64,000 bases of DNA from Allomuricauda sp. (GTDB taxonomy: Bacteria; Bacteroidota; Bacteroidia; Flavobacteriales; Flavobacteriaceae). Numbering within the stretch: the first letter of the stretch is position 1; the number at the start of each line of letters is the position of its first letter. Of the stretch, positions 54,960 to 63,903 are shown one piece after another. A program made the translations under genes and the position numbers. The stretch spans positions 258,009-322,008 of the forward strand of contig CP051244.1 in NCBI GenBank assembly GCA_017795045.1. The letters run 5' to 3'. The notes under the pieces are model-generated. The model had not been told where the DNA came from, ran no database searches, and saw nothing but the letters and a program-made list of their open reading frames with translations.

Positions 54960-55007
54960 CCTCTTTCATTTTAATCTATCCAAATTTGTTTTGTTAGTTC
55001 ATATTTG

Positions 55008-55232
55008 ATGTTGACAAAGCAAGAATTATCCATAAAAATTGGGAATCGAATCAGACAACTCAGAAAGCAAAAGAACATTTCGCAGGCTGAGTTAGGCAGA
55101 TTGTGCGGAAGGGATAAGCAACACATAGAACTCATCGAAAACCATAAAGTTTCAGCCAACACCTACACGCTGTACACCATTGCCCATGCCCTTGATATTG
55201 ATCTTAAGGAGCTTTTCAGTTTTAAAAAGTAA
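55008..55232 (+). CDS. XRE-family helix-turn-helix regulator
   Basis: A 74-residue single-domain Cro/C1-type DNA-binding protein. The helix-turn-helix is IGNRIRQLRKQKNISQAELG, then LCGRDKQHIELIENHKVSAN and TYTLYTIAHALDIDLKELF, a complete HTH_3 domain. ATG at 55008 is chosen over an adjacent TTG. It is divergent from the small basic gene at 54693, with two operator-like palindromes between them, so both promoters are probably repressed by this protein. The region is AT-rich. No phage genes are adjacent. Confidence 0.9.
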   Translation: MLTKQELSIKIGNRIRQLRKQKNISQAELGRLCGRDKQHIELIENHKVSANTYTLYTIAHALDIDLKELFSFKK

Positions 55233-55332
55233 ACCGTCCGTTCAGATGGAATGTACCAAGAATACAGTTTGGCCAAACATGTAACTGTAACAAAACATCA
55301 CCCCCCTTATCTTTATAAAAAACAGCACTACC

Positions 55333-56211
55333 ATGACCCTAAAAATTCTATGGGCTTTTGCCGCCGCATTGTCTTTGGCAAATTGCAGCACCCCTACCGA
55401 GAAGCCTAAAAGCCAACAAGCTCCTAAAACAAAACAAGCCCTGATCATTGGCACATTCCACTACAACAATCCCGGTGCGGATGTGGCCAAGACCAAGAAC
55501 TTTGATATTATGGGTTCCGCCGCCCAAGATCAATTGGAAGAAATTTCGGAAAAAATCAAGGACTTTGCCCCCGATAGAGTTTTTGTGGAATGGCCCTACG
55601 ATGAACAATCAGAACTGGACTCCCTATACCAACTGTACCTAGAGGACCGTTATTTTTCCAACGACAGCCTTTCCAACTTCTATTTAAAAAATGAAATCTT
55701 TCAATTGGCGTTCCGCACGGCAAAAAAAATTGGACTGCCCAAGGTAACCGCCATAGATTACAACAATACCGAATTTCCTTTTGATAGTGTAATGACCGTA
55801 GTGGCCACCCAAAAACAAAAAATTCTGGAAAAAGAGTTCAGTGAGGGTATACAACGGTTTACCCAAGTGTTTGATGAAAAAATTGAATCTGGTAGTTCTT
55901 TGTTGGAGCTCACCTACTACCTCAATACGGAAGAAATGCGACAGTTGAGCAATAAATTCCATACCCAGACCCCGCTTTTGGTGGGTGACCAGACCAACTT
56001 TATTGGCCCTTACCTTGCCGCGGAATGGCACAAGCGAAATCTGTACATGTGGTCCCTTGCACAAAAGGCCACCCAAAAGAACGACCAGCGTATTGTACTC
56101 TTGCTTGGCGCCAGTCATATTGCCACAATCAAAGATTTTATTGATCAAAATAAAGATTGGGGCACCGTGGAACTTGAGGAGCTCTTCAATTTTCAAGATC
56201 AAAACCATTGA
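55333..56211 (+). CDS. DUF5694-family (TraB/GumN-like) lipoprotein
   Basis: A 292-residue lipoprotein. The lipobox is LANCSTP, and after a linker the domain starts with ALIIGTFHYNNPGADVAKTK, a Thr-Phe-His motif. It continues with DRVFVEWPYDEQSELDSLY (Glu motif) and ends RIVLLLGASHIATIKDFI (Gly-Ala-Ser-His). This is the DUF5694/TraB-GumN pattern: two His/Glu-rich motifs at opposite ends of a helical core, thought to be a metal-dependent hydrolase fold. The substrate is unknown. It is probably monocistronic. Confidence 0.85.
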   Translation: MTLKILWAFAAALSLANCSTPTEKPKSQQAPKTKQALIIGTFHYNNPGADVAKTKNFDIMGSAAQDQLEEISEKIKDFAPDRVFVEWPYDEQSELDSLYQLYLEDRYFSNDSLSNFYLKNEIFQLAFRTAKKIGLPKVTAIDYNNTEFPFDSVMTVVATQKQKILEKEFSEGIQRFTQVFDEKIESGSSLLELTYYLNTEEMRQLSNKFHTQTPLLVGDQTNFIGPYLAAEWHKRNLYMWSLAQKATQKNDQRIVLLLGASHIATIKDFIDQNKDWGTVELEELFNFQDQNH

Positions 56212-56361
56212 TTCGTGTATTCACGAAGAAAATATGTTCAAGAGCACACGGTCTTTACCAAAAAGAGCGCCCAAACCATGTTTGTGGTATACCTTTCCCA
56301 ATTTCAAAATTCAGTACCTTTATCCTACTTATAATCGACCTTTACAATTTCCTTTGCCCAT

Positions 56362-57231
56362 ATGAACACAGCCCAGACGCTTGGTTTCCCAAAAGGGACC
56401 AAACTGTTGATCATCCATGCAGACGATGCCGGATTGTCCCATTCCGAAAACCAGGCCACCATACAGGCCCTTTCCACCGGATCCGTAAATTCCTATAGCA
56501 TCATGGTGCCCTGCCCTTGGTTCCATGAAATGGCGCTTTTTGCCAAAACACACCCCCAGTTTGACCATGGCGTGCACCTTACCCTGACCTGCGAATGGGA
56601 AAATTACAAGTTTGGCCCCGTACTGCCCGTCCATGAGGTTCCCAGTTTGGTGGATGAAAATGGGCATTTCCCCAAAAAGAGGGATGTTCTTAAAAAACAG
56701 GCGTCCGCTACTGAAGTGGCCAAAGAGCTTTCCGCCCAGATCGAAAAAGCTTTGTCCTATGGATTACGGCCCACCCATATAGATTCCCATATGTACAGTG
56801 TGGGTTCGGACCCTGCGTTCTTTGAAGTTTACCGGGAGCTTGGCAAAAAATATGACCTCCCCGTGCAGATCAATGCACAGCTCCTTAGCATGGTGGGTCT
56901 GGACCCCGATACCATCATTCAGAAAGGTGATTTTGTGGTGGACCAAGTGCACTTGGGTTCCTATGATTATTTTGAAAAAGGACAATTGGGCAATCAGTAC
57001 ATGGAAATTCTGGATAATTTGCCAGAAGGTCTCAACGTGATCTTGATCCATACCGCTTTTGATGACCGCGAGATGCAGGGCATCACCATAAACCATCCGA
57101 ATTTTGGTTCGGCATGGCGACAGATTGATTTTGATACCTTCACCAGTGAGGCGGTAAAATCAAAAATTGAAGAAAACGGTATCAAATTGATTACTTGGGG
57201 AGAAATCAACAGCCTTTTGGCCCGCCATTGA
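56362..57231 (+). CDS. ChbG/HpnK-family (YdjC-like) carbohydrate deacetylase
   Basis: A 289-residue deacetylase. Metal/catalytic motifs are [15 protein letters not shown] near 14-28 (Asp-Asp), [12 protein letters not shown] (His-x-x-Leu-x), and [12 protein letters not shown] (His-x-x-x-His). The family removes acetyl groups from chito-oligosaccharides, diacetylchitobiose-6-phosphate or hopanoid precursors; the substrate here is open. There is no signal peptide, so it is cytosolic. Neither chitin nor hopanoid genes are adjacent. A hairpin follows 39 nt after the stop. Confidence 0.9.
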   Translation: MNTAQTLGFPKGTKLLIIHADDAGLSHSENQATIQALSTGSVNSYSIMVPCPWFHEMALFAKTHPQFDHGVHLTLTCEWENYKFGPVLPVHEVPSLVDENGHFPKKRDVLKKQASATEVAKELSAQIEKALSYGLRPTHIDSHMYSVGSDPAFFEVYRELGKKYDLPVQINAQLLSMVGLDPDTIIQKGDFVVDQVHLGSYDYFEKGQLGNQYMEILDNLPEGLNVILIHTAFDDREMQGITINHPNFGSAWRQIDFDTFTSEAVKSKIEENGIKLITWGEINSLLARH

Positions 57232-57269
57232 GTTTGAAGCGTAAGTAGTTTACCTATTACAACAAAGAA

Positions 57270-57290
57270 CGCCCAAACTTTGTTTGGGCG
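57270..57290. terminator. Hairpin between convergent genes, weak terminator
   Basis: CGCCCAAAC-TTT-GTTTGGGCG is a perfect 9-bp stem. It lacks a good T-run on either side, so termination is likely but not certain. It separates the deacetylase and spondin genes. Confidence 0.5.
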
Positions 57291-57339
57291 CTCCGACCAA
57301 CCGGTCAACCTACATGTGACATTCCCTTTCACATAGCAA

Positions 57340-58923
57340 TTAATTGACGGTGATGGTCACTCGTACCAAGTGTTCAATGGAGGGAACATTGTCCGCTATC
57401 TCGGTCTCCTCGGCCACCAGACCATTTTCTTCAGCACCGGTATCAGGTCCGCTTTGTCGTGGTGCTTGGTCCGCCCCGGCTCCCGGATATTGGTCCACTT
57501 CGGTCCCGGAATCATAAATACTGAGTTCCAAGGTGATGTCGCCAGAGATCGGGGTCCCATTTTCAAACAGGGCAATGCCTTCGGTTCCCACTACCCAATC
57601 GTTGGACTGTCCTAACATGGAGGCAAACGAGAGCATGTCGCCGTTTTCGGCAGTAAACTCAAAACTGAAGGAATCCCCGGGGAAGATTGGTCCAGGGCCC
57701 GCTGCCCCCACCGGCGTGTTGAAAATATTATCGTATCCAGAAGGGTCTGCATCCTCCGCCAAGGCTTCAAAAGCCTCGGTAGAAGCCACGCCTTCTTCAA
57801 AAACCGGGTTGTTTATGCCAAAAGCTCCGGGTGCGAACGGGGATACATACCCGCTGTTTTCATCCAACTCCATAACGGTGATTTCGTTGTTGCCGTCCTC
57901 GGCCATTCGCTCCAGCCCTTCGGAGGCCGCCATCCCTTCTTCAAAGAATGGGGTTTTATCAGCTCCATGGACTACCCAGGCACCGGGTGCAAACGGCGAA
58001 ACCAAACTGCACTCATTGGAAATATTGTGAATGGTCAAGGTAAACTCGGTACCTCCGTCATGGGAAAGTTCTACCTTGATCATACTGTCCACTTCAGGAT
58101 AGGTGAATCCATCAGCTATGTTTTCAATCAACTCCACGGTTCCGTTTTCGTCCATTCCGGTATCGGGTTCGGGCTGTCTTGGGGCTTGGTTGGGTCCAAC
58201 ACCGGGCTCTTCGTTCACCTCGGTCCCGGCATCCCACAAAGCAATTTTATAGGTCACGTCCCCTGTTTTGGCAACGCCATTCTCATCATACAGTCGGATT
58301 CCGTTTTCGTAGGGTGCAAAGAACAGGTCATTGGATTGCCCCAGCATGGTGGCAAAATTCAAGTAGTGCCCTATTCCTGCATTAAAGGTGTACTCCACAG
58401 ACTCTCCCGGAGGGATTCCCGCGGTGGCCCCAGTGCTGAAATACGACTTGGGGGCGATCACGTTTTCAATGGTCACCGTAAAACTGGCACTTGGATTGGC
58501 GCCCCGGGTCACCATAATACTGTTGGACAGGTCGTACTCCCCAGAGAGGTCGTTAAGGCTCATACCGGCTTCCAGTCCTTGCAGTCCATCTTCATAGACC
58601 ACATGGTAAATAAAGCATACGCCCACTCCGGCCACATCAAAATCCACTCCTTCCAAGGCTTCCAGTGTTGGGGGAAGTCCCAAAATCATATCGGAATCAT
58701 CCGTGATCACAAAACCACTGTTGCTGCCCACCAGTCCGCTGGCATCCAAGGCAACTCCGCTTACCATATCGGGGGTTCCGTCAACAGTGAATGTAAAAGG
58801 TCCGCCGGAAAGTGTTCCCGCGTCAAGTACAACAGGTTCTACTACTTCGGAGTCGTCATTACTACATGAAACCACCAAGACACCTATGCACATAAACATC
58901 AATGCAAATTTTAAGTTGTTCAT
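57340..58923 (-). CDS. Lipoprotein with tandem spondin domains
   Basis: A 527-residue surface lipoprotein. The lipobox is LVVSCSNDD; ATG at 58923 is chosen over a longer frame to 58962. Two spondin-N domains are present: each begins with a FTVTIENV/FTLTIHNI strand, has LGQSND(L/W), and a D(A/S)GTEV-acidic-PG loop ending NQAPRQPEP or DQAPRQSGP. The second domain contains an internal tandem of SPFAPGA with a FEEG segment. Spondin domains bind calcium or matrix in eukaryotes; the bacterial role is unknown. It is monocistronic. Confidence 0.9.
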   Translation of the reverse strand: MNNLKFALMFMCIGVLVVSCSNDDSEVVEPVVLDAGTLSGGPFTFTVDGTPDMVSGVALDASGLVGSNSGFVITDDSDMILGLPPTLEALEGVDFDVAGVGVCFIYHVVYEDGLQGLEAGMSLNDLSGEYDLSNSIMVTRGANPSASFTVTIENVIAPKSYFSTGATAGIPPGESVEYTFNAGIGHYLNFATMLGQSNDLFFAPYENGIRLYDENGVAKTGDVTYKIALWDAGTEVNEEPGVGPNQAPRQPEPDTGMDENGTVELIENIADGFTYPEVDSMIKVELSHDGGTEFTLTIHNISNECSLVSPFAPGAWVVHGADKTPFFEEGMAASEGLERMAEDGNNEITVMELDENSGYVSPFAPGAFGINNPVFEEGVASTEAFEALAEDADPSGYDNIFNTPVGAAGPGPIFPGDSFSFEFTAENGDMLSFASMLGQSNDWVVGTEGIALFENGTPISGDITLELSIYDSGTEVDQYPGAGADQAPRQSGPDTGAEENGLVAEETEIADNVPSIEHLVRVTITVN

Positions 58924-59088
58924 TATTGCTGTTTTTAAGGTTATGGCACAAATGAACCGCACAGATGTTGCAGAAGTCTCACATAAAATTCAAAATTATT
59001 TACTTGCTGATTATCAATATTTTACATTAAAAAAGTGTGTTTTTGTAAAGATTGGGGCAAAAAACAGACTTTTTAAGGGACGTGCCGT

Positions 59089-59120
59089 ACAGAATGTTTA
59101 GAAAACGGTGAACATTCTGT
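59089..59120. promoter_or_regulatory. Inverted repeat upstream of the response regulator gene
   Basis: ACAGAATGTT (59089-59098) and AACATTCTGT (59111-59120) are perfect 10-bp arms with 12 nt between them, so the half-site centres are 22 bp, two helical turns, apart. It ends 28 nt before the ATG, which suits an operator or an autoregulatory site. Confidence 0.65.
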
Positions 59121-59148
59121 GATACTTTGTGATTTAATTAGTGCTACC

Positions 59149-59862
59149 ATGAAAAAAGTGTTGATAGTTGAGGACGATGTGGAAATCATCCACCTTTTGG
59201 AGATACACCTTAAAGATCTAGGTTGTCAAGTCTTGTCGGCCACAAGGGGGGATTTAGGTCTTAAAAAAGCCATTGACGAGCATCCGGACCTTATTATTTT
59301 GGATGTGATGCTCCCGGAAATGGACGGTATTGAAATCTGCCAGAAAATACGGGCCAACAATGTTACTTCGCCCATAATGATGCTCACCGCCCGTTCCGAG
59401 GAAATTGACAAGGTATTGGGATTGGAAGTGGGTGCCGATGACTACCTCACCAAACCCTTTAGTGTGCGTGAATTCATTGCACGGGTAAAGGCCATTTTTA
59501 GGAGGCAAAAGATGCAGGTGAAGGAACCTGTATCGGGAAGGAATGGAAAATTGATGCATTTTGATAGCTTGTCCATAGACATTGAACTGCGCAAGGTGAT
59601 CATGGACGGCAAAAAAATAGAGCTCTCGCCCAAGGAGTTTGAACTCTTGGTGCTCCTATCCTCCAATCCCGGTAAAAGTTACGACCGCACAAAATTGTTG
59701 AACATGATCTGGGGCTACGATTTTCATGGATACGAACATACCGTGAACTCGCATATTAACCGATTGCGATCCAAAATAGAACCCGATATGGGCAATCCAA
59801 AGTTTATCCTGACCACTTGGGGCGTAGGGTACAAGTTCAATGAAGAGCTCATGAAAATCTAA
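59149..59862 (+). CDS. OmpR-family response regulator
   Basis: A 237-residue two-component regulator. The receiver domain has D9-D10, phospho-acceptor D52 (LIILDVMLPEMDG) and K102 (LTKPF). The C-terminal winged helix (about 140-235) has ELSPKEFELLVLLSSNPGK and HTVNSHINRLRSKIEP, the OmpR/PhoB recognition region. ATG at 59149 (MKKVLIVEDD) is chosen. It is 10 nt upstream of the histidine kinase gene and forms its cognate pair. A 10-bp inverted repeat precedes it. Confidence 0.97.
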   Translation: MKKVLIVEDDVEIIHLLEIHLKDLGCQVLSATRGDLGLKKAIDEHPDLIILDVMLPEMDGIEICQKIRANNVTSPIMMLTARSEEIDKVLGLEVGADDYLTKPFSVREFIARVKAIFRRQKMQVKEPVSGRNGKLMHFDSLSIDIELRKVIMDGKKIELSPKEFELLVLLSSNPGKSYDRTKLLNMIWGYDFHGYEHTVNSHINRLRSKIEPDMGNPKFILTTWGVGYKFNEELMKI

Positions 59863-59872
59863 CCGACCCATC

Positions 59873-61366
59873 ATGAAAAACAATATCCTTTCCACTAGAT
59901 TCATCCTAAAACTCATGCTCTCCTTTATGGCAATTTTAGTGCTTGCCGGTGTTGGGTATACCTTTATCTCTTTTTACCTCTCCAATAAGTATTTCAACGA
60001 GACCACACAGCGTTTGCATGCCAATCTGGCCCAAGACCTTATTGATGAAAAATTCAAGGACACCCACCCTTTTGATTCAACGGGAACGGTGAACAAAGCC
60101 CTTTTTGGGGACATTATGCACGATATGATGGCCGTTAACCGTGCCATTGAGGTCTATTTGTTGGATAACGAAGGGCACGTGCAATACTCCGTTGTACTGG
60201 ACCACGATGCCCCAGAAACCAAAGAAAAAAGGGTGAACCTTATTCCAATAAAAAGGTTCATTGCCGAAAATGGTTCCCATTACATTTTAGGTGATGACCC
60301 CAAAGATTTGGAAAAACAGACCATCTTTTCAGCGGCACATTTTAAAAAAGAAGGCCATGAGGGGTATATCTATATTATTTTGGCCGGGGAAGACTTTTTG
60401 GCCACCCGAAGCGACCTCTTCAACAGCTATTTTATGCGTTTGGGGTTGGGAGGGTCCCTACTCACTTTGGTCTTTGCGACCCTTTTGGGCATTCTGGCCA
60501 TTTGGTACCTTACCCGAAGTCTCAGAAAAATCATTTATGCGGCAAAGCGTTTCCAGCAGGGCGATTTAAAATATCGCATAGAGAATGCGGAAAAGACCGA
60601 CTTGGCCAATGTGGCCAGTACTTTTAACAGCATGGCGGACACCATTCTGGCCGATATTGAAAAAATAAAATCCGTGGAAGAGTTGCGGCGGGAACTCATT
60701 GCCAATATTTCACACGATTTGCGCACTCCGTTATCCATCATCCAAGGATATATTGAAACGCTGCACATGAAGGACCATACGCTTTCCCAAAAAGAGCGGG
60801 AAGAATACCTCAACACAATTTCCAAAAGCAGTGAAAAACTATCCAAACTCATATCCCAACTTTTTGAATACTCCAAATTGGAAGCCAATCAAATCCAACC
60901 TCAAAAAGAACCCTTTCTCATCAGTGAATTGGCCAATGATATCCATAGAAATTATTCGTTGCTTGCCAAACAAAAGAATATTGACCTAAAACTGTCCATG
61001 GCCGATAATATCCCCTTGGTCTTTGCGGACATCTCATTGGTGGAGCGCGCCATTCAAAACCTTATGGACAATGCCTTAAAGTTCACCCCTGAACAAGGGA
61101 CGATCACTGTTAAAATTGAAACCTTGAACAAACATGTGCAGGTCACCATCCAAGATTCAGGGCCGGGCATTACCAAGGAAAATCAAGCGTTGATCTTTGA
61201 ACGTTACCGCCAAACCAAGGTGGGGCAGGAAAAAGAAGGGGTGGGTCTTGGACTTGCCATTGTAAAGAAGATCATGGAGATACATGATAGCCATATTAAA
61301 GTATTTAGCAAACCCAATGAGGGGACTTCCTTTAGTTTTAGCCTTCCCGTACATGCAATGAACTAG
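59873..61366 (+). CDS. Membrane sensor histidine kinase
   Basis: A 497-residue kinase paired with the response regulator 10 nt upstream. Membrane helices at about 12-37 and 188-212 bracket a periplasmic sensor region of about 150 residues. A HAMP domain (about 212-265) and HisKA with H281 (ISHDLRTPLS) follow, then HATPase motifs N400 (LMDNALKF), DSGPGI (428-433) and GVGLGLA (456-462). The stimulus is unknown; the sensor region has several His and Asp but no PAS fold I can see. egtB follows after 35 nt. Confidence 0.96.
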   Translation: MKNNILSTRFILKLMLSFMAILVLAGVGYTFISFYLSNKYFNETTQRLHANLAQDLIDEKFKDTHPFDSTGTVNKALFGDIMHDMMAVNRAIEVYLLDNEGHVQYSVVLDHDAPETKEKRVNLIPIKRFIAENGSHYILGDDPKDLEKQTIFSAAHFKKEGHEGYIYIILAGEDFLATRSDLFNSYFMRLGLGGSLLTLVFATLLGILAIWYLTRSLRKIIYAAKRFQQGDLKYRIENAEKTDLANVASTFNSMADTILADIEKIKSVEELRRELIANISHDLRTPLSIIQGYIETLHMKDHTLSQKEREEYLNTISKSSEKLSKLISQLFEYSKLEANQIQPQKEPFLISELANDIHRNYSLLAKQKNIDLKLSMADNIPLVFADISLVERAIQNLMDNALKFTPEQGTITVKIETLNKHVQVTIQDSGPGITKENQALIFERYRQTKVGQEKEGVGLGLAIVKKIMEIHDSHIKVFSKPNEGTSFSFSLPVHAMN

Positions 61367-61401
61367 GGCATATTCCTTATCTTTAAGCAAACACATCCAT
61401 T

Positions 61402-62562
61402 ATGATCCTTACCGATGCCTTGTTGGATTTCTTTCTGGAAACCCGGCAACACACCGAATCCATTTGCCAACCATTGGAGATTGAGGACTATGTGGTACAG
61501 CCCATTGTAGATGTGAGTCCGCCCAAATGGCACTTGGGGCACACTACTTGGTTTTTTGAGGAATTCATCCTAAAACCGCACGCCAAGGACTACCGGGAAT
61601 TTCATGCCGATTTTTCCTTTGTCTTCAACAGCTATTACGAAACGGTGGGCAAACGGGTGGTACGTTCCGATCGGGGGAATCTCTCCCGACCTTCGGTAAA
61701 AAAGGTGTACGAGTACCGAAACCATGTTACCCAAGCCATCAAGGATTTCTTTTCAGGGCCGCAGAGCGAAGAACTGCAGGCTGTTCTGGAAATCGGTATC
61801 CATCACGAAAAACAACACCAAGAGTTATTGCTCACGGACATCAAATACATTTTGGGAAACAACCCGCTATTGCCGGTCTATTCGGAGCAGTTTCTAGACC
61901 ACCCCAAAGAGGTACATGCGCAAGATTGGATTGCTGTTGATGAAGGGCTGTATGAGATTGGCCATGCCACTGAATCTTTTTGTTACGACAATGAGTTGGG
62001 GCGGCACAAGGTGTATCTTCAACCCTATGAAATTTCCAATAAGCTGGTCACCAACGGCGAGTTTATAGCGTTCATTTTGGATGGGGGCTATGACCGTTTT
62101 GATCTTTGGCATGCCGAAGGTTGGGACTGGGTCAATCAAAATCAGATAAGATCACCACTATATTGGCACCGAATAAATGGGGAGTGGCACCACTACACGG
62201 CCCAAGGGCTTCAAAAACTGGATATGGAGACCCCTGTGACCCACATTTCCTATTTTGAGGCCTTTGCCTACGCCCAATGGAAAGGCCATCGCCTGCCCAC
62301 CGAGTTTGAATGGGAGGCGGCGCAGGCATTTTTTCCTTGGGGCAAGCGTTGGGAATGGACGGAAAGTGCCTACCTGCCCTACCCCAACTACCAAAAACCG
62401 GATGGTGCCCTGGGCGAATACAACGGCAAGTTCATGGTGAGCCAAAAAGTGCTTCGTGGTGGTTCCGTGGCCACGCCCGAAAAACATACACGGCATACCT
62501 ACCGTAATTTTTTCCATCCACAATTGCGTTGGCAGTTCACTGGATTAAGGTTGGCCAAATAA
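61402..62562 (+). CDS. egtB: Ergothioneine biosynthesis sulfoxide synthase
   Basis: A 386-residue non-haem iron enzyme that joins a thiol to the imidazole of hercynine. The N-terminal DinB-like domain supplies the iron histidines: H47 (LGHTTWFFEEF) and H135, H139 (IHHEKQHQELLL, HxxxH). The C-terminal FGE-sulfatase-like domain (about 180-386, HPQLRWQFTGLRLAK at the end) completes it. It is shorter than the mycobacterial EgtB (about 430). egtD follows 16 nt later. No egtA, egtC or egtE is visible, so cysteine may be the thiol donor. Confidence 0.95.
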   Translation: MILTDALLDFFLETRQHTESICQPLEIEDYVVQPIVDVSPPKWHLGHTTWFFEEFILKPHAKDYREFHADFSFVFNSYYETVGKRVVRSDRGNLSRPSVKKVYEYRNHVTQAIKDFFSGPQSEELQAVLEIGIHHEKQHQELLLTDIKYILGNNPLLPVYSEQFLDHPKEVHAQDWIAVDEGLYEIGHATESFCYDNELGRHKVYLQPYEISNKLVTNGEFIAFILDGGYDRFDLWHAEGWDWVNQNQIRSPLYWHRINGEWHHYTAQGLQKLDMETPVTHISYFEAFAYAQWKGHRLPTEFEWEAAQAFFPWGKRWEWTESAYLPYPNYQKPDGALGEYNGKFMVSQKVLRGGSVATPEKHTRHTYRNFFHPQLRWQFTGLRLAK

Positions 62563-62578
62563 TTCCGACTCACCTGTT

Positions 62579-63544
62579 ATGCAAAAAACTCCAACCACAT
62601 TCACCTCCATTTTTGAGCAAGAAGTGTATGAAGGTCTCACGGCACATCCCAAGCGTCTTTCCTCCAAATATTTTTATGATGAAGTGGGCGACAAGCTCTT
62701 TCAGGACATCATGGCCATGCCGGAATATTACCTTACCGATTGTGAGTTTGCCATTCTGGAAAACCATAAAGATGAGATCGTGGACCTCTTTAAGGCTGAT
62801 GGGAGTGCTTTCAGCCTATTTGAACTAGGAGCCGGGGATGGCAAAAAGACCAAGGTCTTGCTTCGGCATCTTATTAAAAGTGGGGTTACGTTTGATTACA
62901 GACCCATCGATATCAGTCAGAATGCCCTTGACCAGCTCGAACAATCTTTGCACGAGGAAATTCCCGAGGTGGAAATCAACCCAATACAAGGCACTTATTT
63001 TGATACGCTCCGCGATATTGGAAACAGCAATGGCAAACGCAAGGTGATTCTTTTTCTAGGGTCCAATATCGGCAACCTATTGCATCCGCAAGCAGTGGAG
63101 TTTCTTGGGAACCTTAGAAATTCCATCAACAAAGGGGATTTACTCTTTATGGGTTTCGACCAGAAAAAGAACCCGCAGACCATTCTGGATGCCTACAACG
63201 ATAAAATGGGCATTACCGAAGCGTTCAACAAGAACATTTTGGCCCGTATCAACAAAGAAATGGGAGGTAATTTTGAGCTGGACAATTTTCTGCACTGGGA
63301 AGTCTATGACCCTGAGACGGGAACCGCCAAAAGTTATCTGGTCTCAAAAATAGGACAGGAGGTTTGGATAGAAAATTTGGATTTGGAGGTTTCCTTCAAA
63401 CGTTGGGAAACCATCCACACCGAAATTTCACAAAAATACGATGACGAGGTTGTGGCCTGGCTGGCCCGTGAGGCAGGATTGAAAATGACCACCTCGTTCT
63501 CAGATAGGGAAGATAACTACAAGGACTATGTCTTCACGAAGTGA
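62579..63544 (+). CDS. egtD: L-histidine N-alpha-methyltransferase
   Basis: A 321-residue SAM-dependent methyltransferase that trimethylates histidine to hercynine, the substrate of EgtB. Landmarks are HPKRLSSKYFYDEVGDKLF, MPEYYLTDCEFAIL, and the SAM loop FELGAGDGKKT (about 81-91), followed by PIDISQNALDQLE. Length is typical (about 320). It lies directly after egtB, so the two form an ergothioneine cassette, here in EgtB-EgtD order. It consumes SAM made by the metK branch. Confidence 0.97.
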   Translation: MQKTPTTFTSIFEQEVYEGLTAHPKRLSSKYFYDEVGDKLFQDIMAMPEYYLTDCEFAILENHKDEIVDLFKADGSAFSLFELGAGDGKKTKVLLRHLIKSGVTFDYRPIDISQNALDQLEQSLHEEIPEVEINPIQGTYFDTLRDIGNSNGKRKVILFLGSNIGNLLHPQAVEFLGNLRNSINKGDLLFMGFDQKKNPQTILDAYNDKMGITEAFNKNILARINKEMGGNFELDNFLHWEVYDPETGTAKSYLVSKIGQEVWIENLDLEVSFKRWETIHTEISQKYDDEVVAWLAREAGLKMTTSFSDREDNYKDYVFTK

Positions 63545-63555
63545 TGCTTGGTAAG

Positions 63556-63597
63556 TAAAAAAAACCACCATCAGGGTTGGGGCTCCCCAATGGTGAT
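63556..63597 (-). terminator. Terminator of the CBM48 gene
   Basis: On the minus strand CACCAT pairs with ATGGTG around a nested GGGG/CCCC stem, followed by eight T residues. It lies just past the stop at 63607 and also separates the convergent egtD gene. Confidence 0.88.
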
Positions 63598-63606
63598 CGT
63601 GATGGG

Positions 63607-63903
63607 TTATACTTCCAGAACGGCGTTCTCTGCTCCGGCGTAATCGTTCCATTGGAAACGATCGGCCTCCTCATCGTTGGTATAAGCGCCGTCTATAATG
63701 TATCTAAACTCGTAAGCGTTCTCTGTGGGAAGGTCAAAGGTTCCCTTGAAGGTTCCGTTCTTCAATTTCTTCAATGTGCTGCCCTTGGGATTCCAATTGT
63801 TGAAATCTCCCACTACCGCAACTTTCTCGGCCTCTTCTGCAGGTACTGAAAAAGTAACCTTGCAAACTGGCTTGCTCTTTAGGTATTGTTTTTTTATTGC
63901 CAT
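63607..63903 (-). CDS. Small isoamylase N-terminal (CBM48-like) domain protein
   Basis: A 98-residue single-domain protein of the isoamylase early-set/AMPK glycogen-binding type. The glycan-binding core is VTFSVPAEEAEKVAVVGDFN, then NWNPKGSTLKKLKNGTFKG and FRYIIDGAYTNDEEADRF, with the conserved Gly-Asp-Phe-Asn-Asn-Trp. No catalytic domain is fused. It may bind glycogen or act as a regulatory subunit. ATG at 63903 (MAIKKQYLK) is chosen over an upstream in-frame start at 63930. The gene is convergent with egtD, with a shared terminator region. Confidence 0.9.
   Translation of the reverse strand: MAIKKQYLKSKPVCKVTFSVPAEEAEKVAVVGDFNNWNPKGSTLKKLKNGTFKGTFDLPTENAYEFRYIIDGAYTNDEEADRFQWNDYAGAENAVLEV

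Noticed and set aside
54693..55232. Classification of the XRE/small-gene pair as a known toxin-antitoxin system
   Set aside because: The small protein has no toxin motif I recognise and its size and basic N-terminus are not diagnostic; only the regulatory architecture is reported.
57967..58869. A 300-codon plus-strand open frame antisense to the spondin gene
   Set aside because: The minus strand holds a lipobox and two spondin domains; the antisense translation has no recognisable motif and is rich in Gly, His and Cys.
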